DNA of 64,000 nt from Isoetes taiwanensis (GCA_021234155.1 JAJEKV010000011.1:20474677-20538676), one strand, 5' to 3'. Positions 24,666-38,296 are shown, counted from the stretch's first letter. Notes: generated from the letters alone by a model not told the origin. Translations and numbers: made by a program.

Positions 24666-27600
24666 ATGGGCATTTACACCAATCTCAGAGAACGCTCAGT
24701 AAGCTGTCTTTGCTCTATTCTCTTGTCGCATTCTAGTTCCTCACATAATTTGTCTGTAGGAAATCGAAAATTTATTGTGCATGTTGCAAAGGAATCATCC
24801 TCTTCGAATATAGATATGACCAGGCATTATGAGGATAGTGATTCTTCGAACATGGATGGTGCATCAAATGATGGGCCTTCTAAGGTGTCACATTCCAATG
24901 CAAGAACACAGTCGCACCATTCATTACGTAACGCATCATCTTCTGCTGTTGCATATGCAAGGACGAATAAGCAGCCGGATATATGGCATTCCAGGGTCTG
25001 CAGCAATAAATTTCTTAGATGGGTCAAACTAAGCTCCGAAATAAATGATGCAGCTGAAGCTATTTTTAAAAGTGAAGTTTGGAGTCGGGGTTTTGTTACA
25101 ATGATTTTGCTTATCATATGTCGTGCTGGCTATTTTATTCCATTGCCTGGGTTTGATCGGAATCTGATGCCCAAGGAATACCTAGACTTCTCTCATGGAA
25201 CGATGGGTGAGATGTTCAATCTATTTTGTTGGTCCTGTAAATGGAACTGTCTTTCATAAGCTTCCTGCATTCTGCCATGTAAGATTCTTTCTTAAGTGAA
25301 ATTGCCTGGGATTTGATCCCAAGTAATACCTGTCTTCACTTCTGGAAAAATAGTTGTAGCATGGAAATTTAGCAAACGAGTTTTAAGCACCAGGTCGCCA
25401 ACAGTCCTGCTATGAAAGATGTCATTTCATTTATAATATTTCTCGACTTTTCCTTTAAAAAGACGTGTTATTGATGATATATCTAGTTCCTGCGATTATA
25501 TTAGCATCATATAGATGGCTTGCTTACCTGTCTGTGTGTATTTTTCCTCAGAGGAGCATGGATATGATCTGTTCGAGCCAAAGCTTTCTCTTTTTCAACT
25601 TGGATTGACCCCACATATTTTTGCATCAACCATGACGCAGGTAAGTTGCAATGCTTGGCTGGTATATTAATATTGATGAGGAAAATGGCAAGGAAATGAA
25701 AACTGTTAATAGTTGATTGTATAGTAGTGAAGTCCCGTCTTGTTTAGCTTGGGCCTAAGCATTATGTACATTCTCTTAAACTGCAACCCGTGTGATTTAG
25801 GTACTTATACACATTTAGAAGACAATAACAATTTTCATAATCGGTGATTGTTAAATTAAAGCTACCTTAGCATGTCAAAAAAGCTAGGGTACTGGAACAT
25901 GTCAGCTTTTCCAAAGCACACTGCTGATTCGGAATTATATGAACAATTCCATTATATACACTTTGTAACAAGAAGTAAGAGAGTAATTTTACCTGTATTT
26001 CTTTCAGTCTATGCTGTTTTTTTTAATCTACTATAGTGTTAGTAGAATATAACATGAAATTGCGATCTTCCAGCTTGCTTGCTATATCTTGCCAGCTTTT
26101 CAAAAACTACGCAAGGATGGCGAAACAGATAAAATCAAGATATACATGTAAGCCCTTTATTTTTTTATTTGTTGTAGAATGACTTTTAGCATACATTTAT
26201 ATGGATGCTAGAATTTAAGTAGTATATGATAGATGGGAATGCTTGGTTTTAGACATTGCCAAGCTCCGCCGGCAACATGCTGAAAACACAAATCGGTTGA
26301 GGAAATGATATGCTTATGCCGAGTCATGTCAATAGTACAAGTTAAACATTTTATATCAACTTTGAATATTATATTTGCTTCATGCACAAGAGCTTGTGCT
26401 AAATAACCAAGAGTATTAATACAAACATCAAAGCCTTTAGGTTAATCAATCAGTTCAAATGCCTAACTAATTTTGTTGATTGTGCAGGTGGAGGCTTACA
26501 TTATGCTTTGCAGCACTTGAATCACTTGTAATTGCACTTTATTCGCTCGAGTTTTCCGTGTTTGCCGCAACTAACTGGTATGGTTTTATCTTTTATTTTC
26601 AGCTTTTTGGTTTGTTTTGATTTGAAACTTGGCTTTTTCTTTTGTATTCTTAGGTTTAGTCATTTGTTATTAAGTGCTACTCTGATGACGACTGGCGCAA
26701 TGCTTCTAGAATGGATTTGCCAGAAAATTACAGAGGACGGCTTTGGTAAGATGATTTTCCTTAAATTGATTGACTCATAAGAGTCACACAGTGACCTGAA
26801 GGATCATAATGCAAAGTCCATGTTGTTTTCCTTAAAGATGTGGTATGCTTTCTTTTATGTGCGTGTGAAGGAGAGGGAAAGAGAAGATGAATTTGATTGT
26901 CAATTGAACATTGTGTTTGGCATGCAACTTTGGATTAGCTGAAAAGTTTAGTATTTATCTCCAATGCGGTCACTAAGCAATTTGCATTTTGAAACTTTGT
27001 AGGGCAAGGGTCAACCTTAATAATCTGTATGGGCATCTTGATAAATTGCTCAAATTCTCTTTCCAGGATGGTTTCTGCTTTTCAGAGTAACTTTCTCCTC
27101 CTCCTTTTTGCAAAGATTGCTAATTGCTATCATTCTGGAAACGGTAACAGAAGATAATTACTTGACCTCTCAGGTTTAAAATGAAATAAAATCTTTTATT
27201 GCGTCTAATGGTGGAGACCTCTCAGGCCTATAGATGACTATAAACAAATAATCTGATGAGTTCATACAGGCAGAACATCATCCAACTTCCCTTTCATTCC
27301 CCATCACTGTTTTTGTCTAATAAGATCTCTAATTGCTGTGTACATGTATCCATGTATCCCTATGTTGCAGAACTTCTATATGAATGGGCCTACAACATTT
27401 CTAGACAAAGAAAAAATTCTAGCAAATTATTTACGGCAGTATTCTATACTAAACATGTGTAACCTCATAAGCTGGGTATTTTGGCAACACATGATCTTAA
27501 TTTTCAATTTCATTATGTTCGCATACTCTGCATGTCTGCACTTCTTGGAGTATTTCTTCAGCGTCCTTTCTCCGCCCTTAAATGGTGTGAACTTAAGCGT

Positions 27601-29395
27601 ATTCTTCATATCACATGTTGTTCTCCAACTGAAATATCTTCCGAGAGATAACCAGGCTAGGATTCATAAGTTGATCCTTAGTTTGTGGATTATTCTAGAG
27701 TCTTGCTTCAGCTGGAACTGTTCTATTTTGCAAATATGAAGTAGGAGGTCCAAGAGGTCTTTGAGCCAAGGAAGGAGTTAGGGTTCTTATTGAGCACAGT
27801 ATTTGTAATTTTTTTTGACATGTAAAACTTTAAATCTCTCTTCCGCTGCAGTAAGCTAGTTGCTGCCCTTTATGTGATGCTTTGTAACAGGTCTCATATG
27901 TGGTGCCTGCAGAGTCTGGAGCCATTATTTTGGGGCCTTCCATGTTGCTGCTTCCAACAGTTTTCCTCCTTATGACAGTAAGTGCAGTATTGGTTACAGA
28001 AGGTCGTCGTACGCTGAAGCTTCACTATTATGGCCTGGATACAACTGTAAATTTCAGGTATGTTATTTTCTGCTCAAGGGACAATGTGCATCTGACTTAT
28101 GAAATGCACTGCTGAAACGTTAAATTGCTTATGCACTTTCTGTCTGGTTGTTATTAACTTTCTGCATGATAAAACCTATGTGGATGCAATTCTGACATTC
28201 ATAAATGACACATCCTCCTGAAAAAGGAAGCAAAAGTGCCTTCTTTTCTAGTCGTTACATCGTATATCTATCAAATGTGCATGTAGAGCGCATCTGTTCA
28301 TCCATAGAATCTGGAGCGGCAACAATATGTGGACCTAAGCATGGGTGTTCAAGGTGGGAAATATTTGTCAGTAAGCAACCTATTACATCATCAAGCCTTT
28401 GTGTTAGTGCAGGCATGTTTCACTTGCAGTCGGTTCTTGTTTTCTGTGTCTAGAAGAGCATTTGCAAGGGTGGATCTTGACAAGCTTTCAATACAATTTG
28501 TTTGGTTTAATTTATTTCCATCTTTTGTTTTTGGATTCAGTGGAGCAGCTTCAGAGGTTGAACCATATGTTCCATTTGATATAAATCCAACGGGCATGAT
28601 GCCTGTATTGGTCTCGAGCTATGTCATGTCATTACCTGGTATTATTGCCAGGTTTGTCACTCTCCTGCCTTATCTATAAATTCTTTTATTTTTCCATGTG
28701 ATCTAATTTTCTTTTTTGATGATTTCGTGCAGTGTCACAAAGAGTCGCATGTTCACCAGATTGAAGGATATTCTGAACCCTACATTGCCGCCTATCCCTG
28801 GTTCTAGGCCATGGCTTTATTACCTCATCAATGCTGTCTTTATTTTTGTTTTCAGTATTCTTGATATTGTAAGAAACTAAACTTCCTTCAATTTACTTCA
28901 TTTTGTTTTCCTAATTTCTCCTCCCTCAGAGAGTGGCGGTAAAAAGATTTATCGAGTATCTCAATCGTATTGGGGCAAAAAATACGATGTTAAGCCCGGA
29001 AAGAGAACAATAGAATATCTAACAAAAAATAAGGAACTCAACGCTGTTTAAAGGTGCGTGATTCCCCGGTTTTCTCAAACTTAATGTTACCGAAGCTAAG
29101 CTTTCTCCCTCTTCCACATTGTAGGTGGTATTTTGTTGGCCTTTGGGGTTACATTATCAACCTTGGTGGACTACAAACATGGGTCCATTCACCAAGGAAG
29201 TGGGATTGGTTTCACTTCTATGCTATTTATTGTAATGTTTTTACCATTTATTCTTGCTGCGTCGTTTACAACATTAGCTCATTAATCCAGTTGTTCATAA
29301 TGCAGGTGGGCTCTATCGTTGAATTAAGGAGATCTTTTATTGCTTATAATGTCATGCCAGTTCTCACAAAAGTGTTGAAGAGGTTTGGAGCATGA
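24666..29395 (+). CDS. SCY2: Plastid SecY-type translocase SCY2 (exon 10 frame broken)
   Basis: Channel subunit of the second plastid Sec system, which inserts proteins into inner plastid membranes. Twelve exons with GT-AG borders: 24666-25206, 25552-25640, 26074-26147, 26488-26577, 26654-26745, 27003-27086, 27913-28057, 28541-28651, 28733-28868, 28930-29053, 29125-29231, 29306-29395, about 560 residues as in other plants. A Ser-rich N-terminal region of about 130 residues is followed by SecY blocks: AGYFIPLPGFDR, LFQLGLTP, FGQGSTLIICMGIL, EVEPYVPFDINPTGM, PGKRTIEYLTK, VGSIVELRRS. In exon 10 the conserved frame is lost at an A-run near 28975 (one A too few) and regained at an A-run near 29030 (one A too many); read literally there is a TAG. 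The shifts cancel and exon length keeps phase. Either consensus errors or a new pseudogene; all other exons are clean. Confidence 0.88.
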
Positions 29396-31236
29396 GGAGA
29401 TCATTCAACGAATTAGTAGTTGTCTCCCCAAGGTACACCTATCAATGCGATCCATCCAAGGTAGGTGAAATGTTATAGAAAATCTGTGCATGGATGAGTG
29501 GCCAATGAACAATCTGCAAATTATTGTGGGCAGTGTGGCCGAGGTGGACCTGTGGAATCTGATACTGGTTGATGTATAAAAGCATACAATTCAACCTACA
29601 AAGTCAAAGAATGAGATGCAAGTGACACACTTTCATAAAGGTAAATCCAAATCAAGTATTATAACGACCAATGAAATTATTACTTATTGTGCACATTTGT
29701 GTATACCTCTGGCAGGTGTAGTCATTGCAAATTGTATTTTCAGTCCTATGTATAATCTTGTATGCAACCAAGCAAAGAACACATGCGGGGAGATTAAAGC
29801 GCGATACATGCGGAAGATTAGACCCCCTGGTGCTCATATTCTTTCAATGTCGTAAAGAGAAGTGTAAGCTGGCCAAAGCAAGGCAAACTGCTAAAAAAAT
29901 ATATGTTATATATGTTTGGTACCATACCTAGTATGCCATCTTCACCATCTCATGCTTTTCTGCAACCTTCAGAAGGCTTAAAAGTCATTTTTTTTGTGAT
30001 TCTACCCAATGGATGCCGAGTTTTGTTAGAAAGTCAGTGCTTACTGGAATTCTGTCAGCCATTCTAGACAAGAATGCCGTATTTCGGACCCCCATACGTC
30101 TAAGTGGCCAATTTTCGTGGGGGGGAAATGTCGGTCATAGGATACGTTTCTAACCAGCGATGCTTGGACAACATACTACATCTTGCGTATGCAGAAGATA
30201 GAGAGAAATTTGATAGATAAAAGAACTCCATTAATCATAACATACCTCACACCCTATGAGCGAAAACTCGTGAGCGTTTATTTTTCTTCTTATCTAAAGT
30301 GGGCAAATGGTAATGGTCTTGGAAACAAATACTCAAAGTCTAAATGAACTACGACTGAACAATTGAAGCCTATATAAACCAAATACGTTAGCCCAAGCAT
30401 TTGTTTAAGTTAGATGATTATGAACTATGAAAGACCTTCCATCATTGTCATTCCTAGATAAGTCATTGACGAAAAGTCTATAGAAGATCACATTATGGAT
30501 ATTTAAGAGTATCCTTCAACGTGCATGTGAGTTAACCTTTAAGACAATATACTTTGAGTTTTGCCAAAACGTTTGGACATTATTCACCTTACATTGCATG
30601 CTTCCACGAGCATTCATGTACATCTTGTAAACTCGATTGAATAACCAAAACAAACAACTATACAAACGTTTTTTTCTAAGAGGGAGTTTTTGCGTCTATC
30701 TATAGCAAAACCTAAACTAGACCAAGATTTAAGCAAACCCTTGAGAGGGATTATAATGCTTTGGATCATTAGAAAGTGCCTATGGAACTCCACCCCAATT
30801 GAATGCCTATCGAAGGCAATGGAATGAGGGCTATAGGAGAAATAGCATCATGAAGCAAAATTTGCCTGTGAATTTATAGAAATCAAAATTCTGGTATGGA
30901 GAGACGGACCTAACATTGAAAGTTCCTCCTTAGTGTGCCAACTGCTTCCACTAGACAACGTTTAATAATTGAGGATTCCTATTACTGCCATATGAAGTTT
31001 CTCATTAACTTATTCAATTATGCTATTTTGGCCTCAGGGGCATGATGCAACATATGGCTGACAACGTATGGTCATATGATTGTTTTGGTGATATGTATGT
31101 TTTGGTGTGTTACGGGAGATGTTATTTTTTTGGTTTGAAAAAGAAAAAAAAATTCAAAAAACATTGGCATGTTCATAAATAATATATAAACTATCAAATA
31201 TAGCACAAATCCCATAACACACCACAACAAAAGTTT

Positions 31237-31271
<35 letters not shown>

Positions 31272-34200
31272 CGCAACAACTTAATTTTGAGTGTCATGTT
31301 ATCTGAAAGCCTAGGCTATCCACTTGTCCTAAAATTTGACGTGGACTTACCTTGAACTATTAGATCTTGATAAAAACAAAGGGCTGAGAAAATTAGCATA
31401 TTGAACCGTCGCCTCCGCCTCACCCGCCTAAAAATATTATTCGTCTGCCATTTCCAAACTCGAACACCGGAATGCAAACCTCTCAAACTTACCTCCCTAT
31501 TTGTTTATTCTAATCTTTTAGATTCCCTTTATTCCATTGCTATGCTGCCGGATTAGGGTTTTCATCCTCCTCCTTCTGGCACCCTCTGATTTAGAAGTCG
31601 TTGCCCTGTCGATTAATCTTCTATTTTATAGCCTCTTTTCCTTCAAGAATCGATTCAAATACTTCTTTTCTTCATAAGCATTTTTCGCCCATCGGATCAA
31701 GCTCTTATTGACTTATAATCGCATCTGTCTATGTGATTTGTTTTTTGTTTTATCAAAGTGTGCCCATTCTATTTATTCCACCCACCAATTCACTGGCCAA
31801 ATAGGGACAGGGTTTCAATTTGTTCTGGCCTTCGCATCTGCAACTCTTGCCCAGTGTGTCCATTTGAACACTGCTATCTATCAATTTCTATCAATGCGGT
31901 GCACTGGCCATACAACCTACCACTGCTTGTGACGTCTCCACAAGAAGACAAATAAGGTCCTCTACAATATCCTTGGTTTGGAGTTCATTGCTCATCTGAC
32001 TTTATTAAATTGAATGATAATACTTGACATGTAAGGCTGCTATTATTGTCGTAACTTGCTTTTGCTGAAAGGCGTTGCTTTGTCGACAAAAGGAGCTTCT
32101 GGTCCCTTTATCTCCAATCGAACTTCTTTTTCTTTTGCCTAGTATATTTCAGATATATATCATACAGGAGGCTTCAAAGGAAACTAATATTGCCGGGATT
32201 GGAAAATTGGCTGCATCTATATATTCATGATGTCCATAGAATTCTATGTGAATCCTCCTGCCACATAGGTATGTTTCTATCTCCTTAAGATCTACAATCT
32301 CACTGGACATTAAAGATGCTCTCCTCCTCCCCTGCTGTTTTTGGGCTTCTTCCACAACACTTCACTTAATAAACATCTCTCATCTAGAGTTTAATTTTGG
32401 TTGCATGTCTATGTCATGCCTGCATAGTACCCCATACTCTGAGACAACGTTCCTTTTCAAACAGGCTTAATCCCATGTTTTAGCTTTTTTGACGAGAACA
32501 TTTTCTTCTCAATTGGAACTTTCCAATAAATTCTTTATTCTGGGCTATAACCGCATTTGGCAGCTTTATCACTAAATGAGTTTGTCATCCTTAGCAAACC
32601 AAGCTCATGCCAATTTCCAAGTATTCTTTATCAGGATTTGTGCGGCATTGGGCTGCTACATTAGTAAGTCGAACATCTTACTTTCTGAATGTTTTTATAT
32701 AATTGAGAGGTATAATAGCACATGAAATCAAGCTATTTGAATGGGAAGATCATTGTTAGAAGGACAACCTAGGAACTACTTAATTTTGCTAATTACTTGT
32801 TTGCTAGTTTAATTTTGTCGAACTTAACTGCCTTCCTCTACATCGCCTTAGGTTTGCTCCGACATCAGATCACCTGTCGTAAGTCTCATTTCTTCCTTGA
32901 ATCTGATGTGGGTTGTGGTTTTTTTGGCCTTTTTCTTCAATCTGGTGCATGAGGAATTTGTATTTTTATCCGCATGAGAAATCTAGATCTGTAAACTTGG
33001 GACAATTCCACATGTAGTTTAGGCACTATAGTTGTTTTGGTGGAATTGTTTTTTATTTCTTGTGTTTCTGACTCCGTATGTGCTGGTCTGTTTTTATTAT
33101 TATTGTAAATCTTCCATGTGTTTCAATCATAGATCTCAATCTTTGCGTAATATTGTTTGTAACTGCCTAAGTTACACTTTGAAATTGGGATATGAAGATT
33201 GGAATGGTATAGAGTTGCCAAGCCATGGCCTTTGGAACGCATTGCGTTATAGCCATTTATGTAGATGCATCCCTTAAAAAAAAAACAAGATCTTTCATTG
33301 AAAAAAAAGAGGTGACAGTCCTTGCTGTAATTGCAATATTTGCTGCAAAGTAGGTTGCCCCAATCATAAATGACTATAAGCAAAACGAAAGGTGCCCAGA
33401 CCATAGGATCGATGGATCCGACGACTGTGGTAGTCCAAAGTGCACCTTGTTTAGAATATGTAGCATTAGAAAAGGGGGGGGGGGGGGAGAGACCAAAGGA
33501 AAAACATGAAAACACACTCTTGGGCCACCGGAGGGCGACCCTTCGTTACTAGCACCTTGTTTCATCTGGGCTGTTGATGTTTCTAGGCTTGCCTCCATGA
33601 GCATTTGATTCAAGTAAGGAAGCAATACCACCCCAACATTGCTTCTAGAACTCCAAGTGAATCAAAGTGAACTGAACCAAGTTAGATTTATGGGACCAAA
33701 AATGGATCTACAAGTCACCTCGAGGAATCTCTTTGCAGAATGCTCCATTTTACAACATTCTTGCTGCTATGAGAATTTATAGCTGTGGGCTATCGAAGCA
33801 AACAAGATCCATTCTGTTTGAAAATCTAAAATTCTAGAGAGAGAAAAATTTTAAAGAATGGAATAGAGTAGAGAAAGTAGAGCAACTGCTAGTGAGAGAA
33901 AGCCGAGCAGGCACTAGTGAGAAAAAGTGCAATTTTACACCATACCAAGAAACCCCCTCCCCTGGGCTACATGTACAATGCATGTACAAATTAATACTAT
34001 CAAGTATATTTACTTTAAATATTAAAGTATGCCATTAATTGTTCCATACAAGAAGTTGAATCTACCCTTTGTTCTGGGCTTATTTTGGTTGCTCATGTGA
34101 CACCCTTCTACATGCAGAATGGAACACAAACTGGTTGATTTCACTTAACATGTAAGAATCAATTTAGCAGGTAAAAAGATGGTTTATAATTGTTGTGTCC

Positions 34201-34289
34201 AAATTCATTGTAGCTCAAATGAAGGTGCAAGCTCATTGGAATAGGTATGCCCTACCTAGTATGCATAGCACACCAAAACTGGTGCTGCT
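29396..34289. other. Long non-coding stretch with homopolymers
   Basis: About 4.9 kb without a supported gene. A run of about 31 T lies at 31239-31269 and a run of about 14 G at 33474-33487. Pyrimidine-rich, leader-like sequence occurs at 31530-31700. No repeat termini or coding signature convinced me. Confidence 0.45.
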
Positions 34290-34583
34290 GTGATTGTCTG
34301 TGTGGGGGCGAAAGGTAACCTATGCAAATATCAAGTGAAATCATTGACAATGAAAGCAAATTACACTGAGAAAGAGATTCTGAGGGTTTGTGGCACTTTC
34401 CAAGATTCTAATGCATGGGGTATTAACAACTTGACTCCTGGTGCCGCATCAACTGTCACGTTGGGAGCGGCCTTAGGGTCCAAAAATTTGGTAGGGTCCA
34501 AAATTTTGGTACGTACTAATAGAATAGGAGGCTCACAGATTAGCGGCATTGAAGTTGTTGAATGCGCATTGTTGACTGTCTGA
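34290..34583 (+). CDS. Unassigned open frame, possible exon relic
   Basis: A 97-codon frame of ordinary amino-acid composition, containing AAVIVCVGAKGN just at its start and AALGSKNLVGSKILVRTNR later, ending in a TGA. There is no upstream ATG in frame and a TAG lies a few codons before, so it would have to be a terminal exon. I do not recognise a family. It may be the remains of a gene whose upstream exons are lost. Confidence 0.2.
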   Translation: MIVCVGAKGNLCKYQVKSLTMKANYTEKEILRVCGTFQDSNAWGINNLTPGAASTVTLGAALGSKNLVGSKILVRTNRIGGSQISGIEVVECALLTV

Positions 34584-35262
34584 TGAGAGCTTCAACTCAT
34601 ATCTAAGCAATGAGAAAATTGGATTTCTTAAGCAGCTTATTTGTTTGTGCAATAAAGTTTTCTGTAGAGATGGGCTACAAAAAAACCAACAATTGATTAT
34701 ACAAGAAAGACGACCTCCATAGCCACAACCTTGATTCAGGAAATCCCTCCAACCCTTGTAACCTATCATGCAGATTTCAATTGCATAACACAATGTAGAA
34801 AGAGCACGAAATTTTCCTGCTAAAAATACTGCTTTTTCTTGATATTTCTGGCTGGATTGAAGTGAATTGAATTTTGTCGTCCATGGAGACCAATTGGCCT
34901 ATGGGATCCAAACAAGAGAGGGAATATATAGCTCGTAGGCTAGATTAGATCCGGCGAGAAACTTGTCGATTATGCTCTAAGAAATTTCCCGAACCAAGCC
35001 CATAACTCTAAGCCTTTCCCAAAGCCTGTTCTCTATTTTTTTCATATAGGCGGACGAAGGTGATAGCGGAATGACCAAGATACACTATCAAGAAGTTCTT
35101 GGTTTAAGCAGAGACTAAACCCTTGAAGATAATCCTCCTTTCTCCCTAAGGGAGCGATGCCCTTCACGGCTCATATTTGAGTCCAAAACTGGGGAGCCCA
35201 TAGCACTTGGTTTGGTTTTCTGGTTGAGGAGGAAGGGAGTTCATGGTGAAATGGGCTAATAA

Positions 35263-35448
35263 GGGTGCTTTCCCATGAGCAGAAAACCTCGAGGTTTCTT
35301 GAAGGCCTGGTCTGCTTTTCCGATGTTCCCATGAGCTGAGAACCGGAGTGGCTGAGGTTAAGAACCTCATTTAGAAAATAATCCTGAGGAATACTTTTGG
35401 ACCTGGGCCTGACCTCATCCAGGTCCGGCCGTCCATGGGAAAGCACCC
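35263..35448. mobile_element. Tourist-type MITE, copy 1 (186 bp, TAA duplication)
   Basis: The ends are perfect inverted repeats GGGTGCTTTCCCATG and CATGGGAAAGCACCC. TAA flanks both sides (35260-35262 and 35449-35451), the duplication made by PIF/Harbinger transposases. No coding capacity. It is nearly identical to the copy at 36691-36876. Confidence 0.9.
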
Positions 35449-35626
35449 TAAGTCATGTATATGTTAGGTTCAATCAATCCTGGTTGAGAAGGAAGGGAGC
35501 CAATGAGGAAATGGCCTAGTAATGAGGGGTCATGTATATACTAGGTTCAAAAATTGGCGTAAAAAATCGAGTTGAAAGTTTCTCTCTTCCCATCTAGCAA
35601 ACAAATAGCATTTTGTAAGGCGGATC

Positions 35627-36166
35627 ATGGCTATGGCGGTAAGAGGCATTCTTCTTTCTCATCCATGGACACCATTCGTCCGTTTCCGGTATTCCTCAGT
35701 AGATCGCCTTTACAGTACCGCTCAAAAATCAGGCAAAGGATTTGGCACGCCTCCAAATCCAAAACCTAAAAAGGGCAGCGACGGAATTGTATCTCCAGCG
35801 CCATCGCCTAAAAGACCTGCTTTTTCTGCACCGGCAGAGGATGAGGACGACGTGATTCCAGAAGTGGTTACAAATCGGATGCTGAAACGGCTATGGATTA
35901 CAACAGGAATTCCCATGGCAATAGGGGTATTGTTTTTTCCCCTGTTTTATTTCCTTAAGGTAGTGCAGAAAATTGATGTGCCGGAATGGCTGCCCCTTAT
36001 TACTTCTGCTGTAACATTTGGGGCTGCCGGTTTAGGGATTAGTTATGGCGTTATTTCTGCTAGCTGGGATCCTAATAGAGAGGGCTCCTTGCTTGGATGG
36101 AAAGAAGCGCAGTTGAATTGGCCTGTGTTGTGGGAAAATGTTAAACGGGATAAGGATGAAAAATGA
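35627..36166 (+). CDS. PAM68-like: PAM68-like plastid membrane protein (DUF3464)
   Basis: Single-exon gene of 179 residues. Known relatives act in plastids: PAM68 helps assemble photosystem II and PAM68L helps assemble the NDH complex. The N-terminal 35 residues are basic and Ser/Arg-rich like a transit peptide. A Pro/Lys-rich linker and an acidic patch EDEDD (71-75) follow. Two membrane segments lie at about 90-110 (GIPMAIGVLFFPLFYFL) and 121-143 (LITSAVTFGAAGLGISYG). The family signature follows: SASWDPNREGSLLGW (144-158) and NWPVLWENVK (164-173). The ATG at 35627 begins the only open frame; a second ATG two codons later would serve equally. No damage is seen. Which of the two sub-families it belongs to cannot be decided by eye; the short N-terminus and missing C-terminal extension fit either. 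Confidence 0.92.
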   Translation: MAMAVRGILLSHPWTPFVRFRYSSVDRLYSTAQKSGKGFGTPPNPKPKKGSDGIVSPAPSPKRPAFSAPAEDEDDVIPEVVTNRMLKRLWITTGIPMAIGVLFFPLFYFLKVVQKIDVPEWLPLITSAVTFGAAGLGISYGVISASWDPNREGSLLGWKEAQLNWPVLWENVKRDKDEK

Positions 36167-36690
36167 GTCCATATTTTGCCACATCTTATCTGTAAGATTA
36201 GGTTGTATCACCTATGGCAGGCTATGGTTTATAGATTTAAGACTTAGGTTTTCACATTTGCCATCTATTACTAAAGCATTCTGCACTCTGCGAAAGAGAT
36301 ATATTGGCAAATTCCTCGTTAGACTGAACAGCTATTGGATAAGAGATTAAAGTTGTTCACAACAAAGGACAGTAGATTTGTTATAGAACAGATATTCCTT
36401 TCAATCGATTCTATCTTAGTAAAGCATCTGCAAAACTGGTGAAAATAGTCTGAAAATTGTTCATGATATAAAACAGAATTTGGCCTTTCTCGGTGGTAGA
36501 AATTATGGATGTCAATTTCCACTTGTATCTTGAAGGATAACAATGGATACGACGACAGATGAAATAATTTTATTATTACATTCACTGCCAACACCTTTGA
36601 CTAGGCTATTACAACATGCTGAACCTTGCTCACCCTTGGACTATTGGGCACGATTGGGCTATCACAACATGCTGAATCTTGCTCTCCTTG

Positions 36691-36876
36691 GGGCGCTTTC
36701 CCATGGGCAGAAAACCTCCAGGTTTCATGAAGGTCGGGTCTGCTTTTCCGATGTTCCCATGAGCTGAGAACTGGAGTGGCTGAGGTTAAGAACCTCGTTT
36801 AGAAAATAATCCTGAGGAATACTTTTGGACCTGGGCCTGACCTCATCCAGGTCCGGCCGTCCATGGGAAAGCACCC
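36691..36876. mobile_element. Tourist-type MITE, copy 2 (186 bp)
   Basis: Same length and about 95 percent the same as copy 1 at 35263-35448, in the same orientation. The left terminus has GGGCGC in place of GGGTGC. Flanks are TTG and TTA, so the TAA-like target duplication is not exact. It lies about 520 bp after the PAM68-like stop codon. Confidence 0.85.
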
Positions 36877-36929
36877 TTAGACTACTGTGCAGGACTAGAG
36901 GACTAGGCTATGACAAGAGGTTACAGGAC

Positions 36930-37870
36930 TAGGCTATTAGGGTGCATTTCCATGAGACGTCTCCTGACCTGACCTGCACTGGCCACGTGCGCCCAAGCCG
37001 GGGCATTTTTTGTGGCCAGGTTTCATGGACTATGGCGACCGGACTTTATGCCTGACCTGCCCTGACCACGTGCGTCCAAGTCGGGGCATTTTTTGTGGCC
37101 AGGTTCAGGGCTCCAGATTAGGGGGGTTCCTCCCCAGAATTTCCGATCGAAGTTGTTAAAATCCGGTTTCTTTAATAGATGCCGGCAAAATTTCCGGTCA
37201 AAATTTAGTAAAATCCTTGTTAAATCCGGTAAATTAGAGGATATTTTCTGAAAAATCCGGTAAGTACCAACAAAGCACGGCATTTTTCCGGTTTAAGCAA
37301 AATCTAATCTGGAGGCCTGGCCCAGGTTTCATGGACTCTGGCGACCGGACTTTATTGCATACTGGGACATTCATTTAGGAGACTTTTGGGTTCAGCTGAA
37401 GACAAAATCGACCATCAAAAAAACACAAAAATTTTAGAACATGAGTTCTTGAAGATCCAGATCAGCCTAATTGGATCAGATCGAAATGGATTAGGCTCAC
37501 ATTCAAATGAATTTGGAATCCTTTTGTTTCTAAATCGATCTTGTTTGCTTCCAAATCGGGCTATCAGAGATTCAAATCGTTCTTCGAGCTATCAGAGATT
37601 ACATTCTAGAAGCTATCAGGCATTATATGGTTCTTCAACCCGGATTGGCGCCCTTTTTTTTACGGTCTAATGACGGTGGTGGACCCGTTAATACCGGCAA
37701 CAACTTGGTCAGAGTTGCCCAGAAGGTCCCTCCCCCTTTTGGAAGCCCAGGGCAATTCCTGGGCTACATGAGCACCAAAGCCGAGTCAGACACGGCATGC
37801 GAACTACGTTCGGTGCATCCTGGCTTCCAAGTCCAGGCCGTTTTTGGCCTCATGAAACCAGGCCTTACAA
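36930..37870. repeat. Cluster of nested small repeats
   Basis: GGCATTTTTTGTGGCCAGGT occurs at about 37001 and 37084. CAGGTTTCATGGACT and GCGACCGGACTTTAT occur at about 37018 and 37324. Within this, 37111-37314 is bounded by perfect 11-bp inverted repeats CTCCAGATTAG and CTAATCTGGAG and contains several AAATCCGG motifs, so it is a further small MITE-like unit. The left edge TTAGGGTGCATTTCCATGAG resembles the Tourist-type terminus above. No target duplication is clear. Confidence 0.6.
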
Positions 37871-38296
37871 CATGTTCGACCTTCTCACTCTCACTACTAT
37901 TGACTTGCCTACCCCTTACAGAATGTCATAAACGTTGGAAATAATTGTGTCATAGCATCAGGGATGCTTTTATTTATTTTTTCAATTCAATTTATATAGA
38001 ATAATTAGCGAATACAAAGAAGAATAAGATTAATTCTAATGGCGAATATGTTAAATAATTCATTTCTTTTCATCAGCATTTTGCGAATTTTTTTCCTTGA
38101 TGAAGCTTTATAATTACAAAATATAGGCAAGTACATTTATAAATGCTCAAAGTAGAAATGGGTTTGAATTCAAGGCATAAAAATGGAAGTGTTTATGGAG
38201 GAAATCTAGTATTTCTAAGTCATCTATTCAATTCTAAAACCAAATTGATCCCATGAAATACATTACCTGCAAATGCAAAAAGGAAAACTCCATTGT

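Noticed and set aside
27087-27140. In-phase extension of SCY2 exon 6 to a later donor
   Set aside because: It keeps phase but would add about 18 residues where relatives have none; the earlier donor at 27087 fits the family length.
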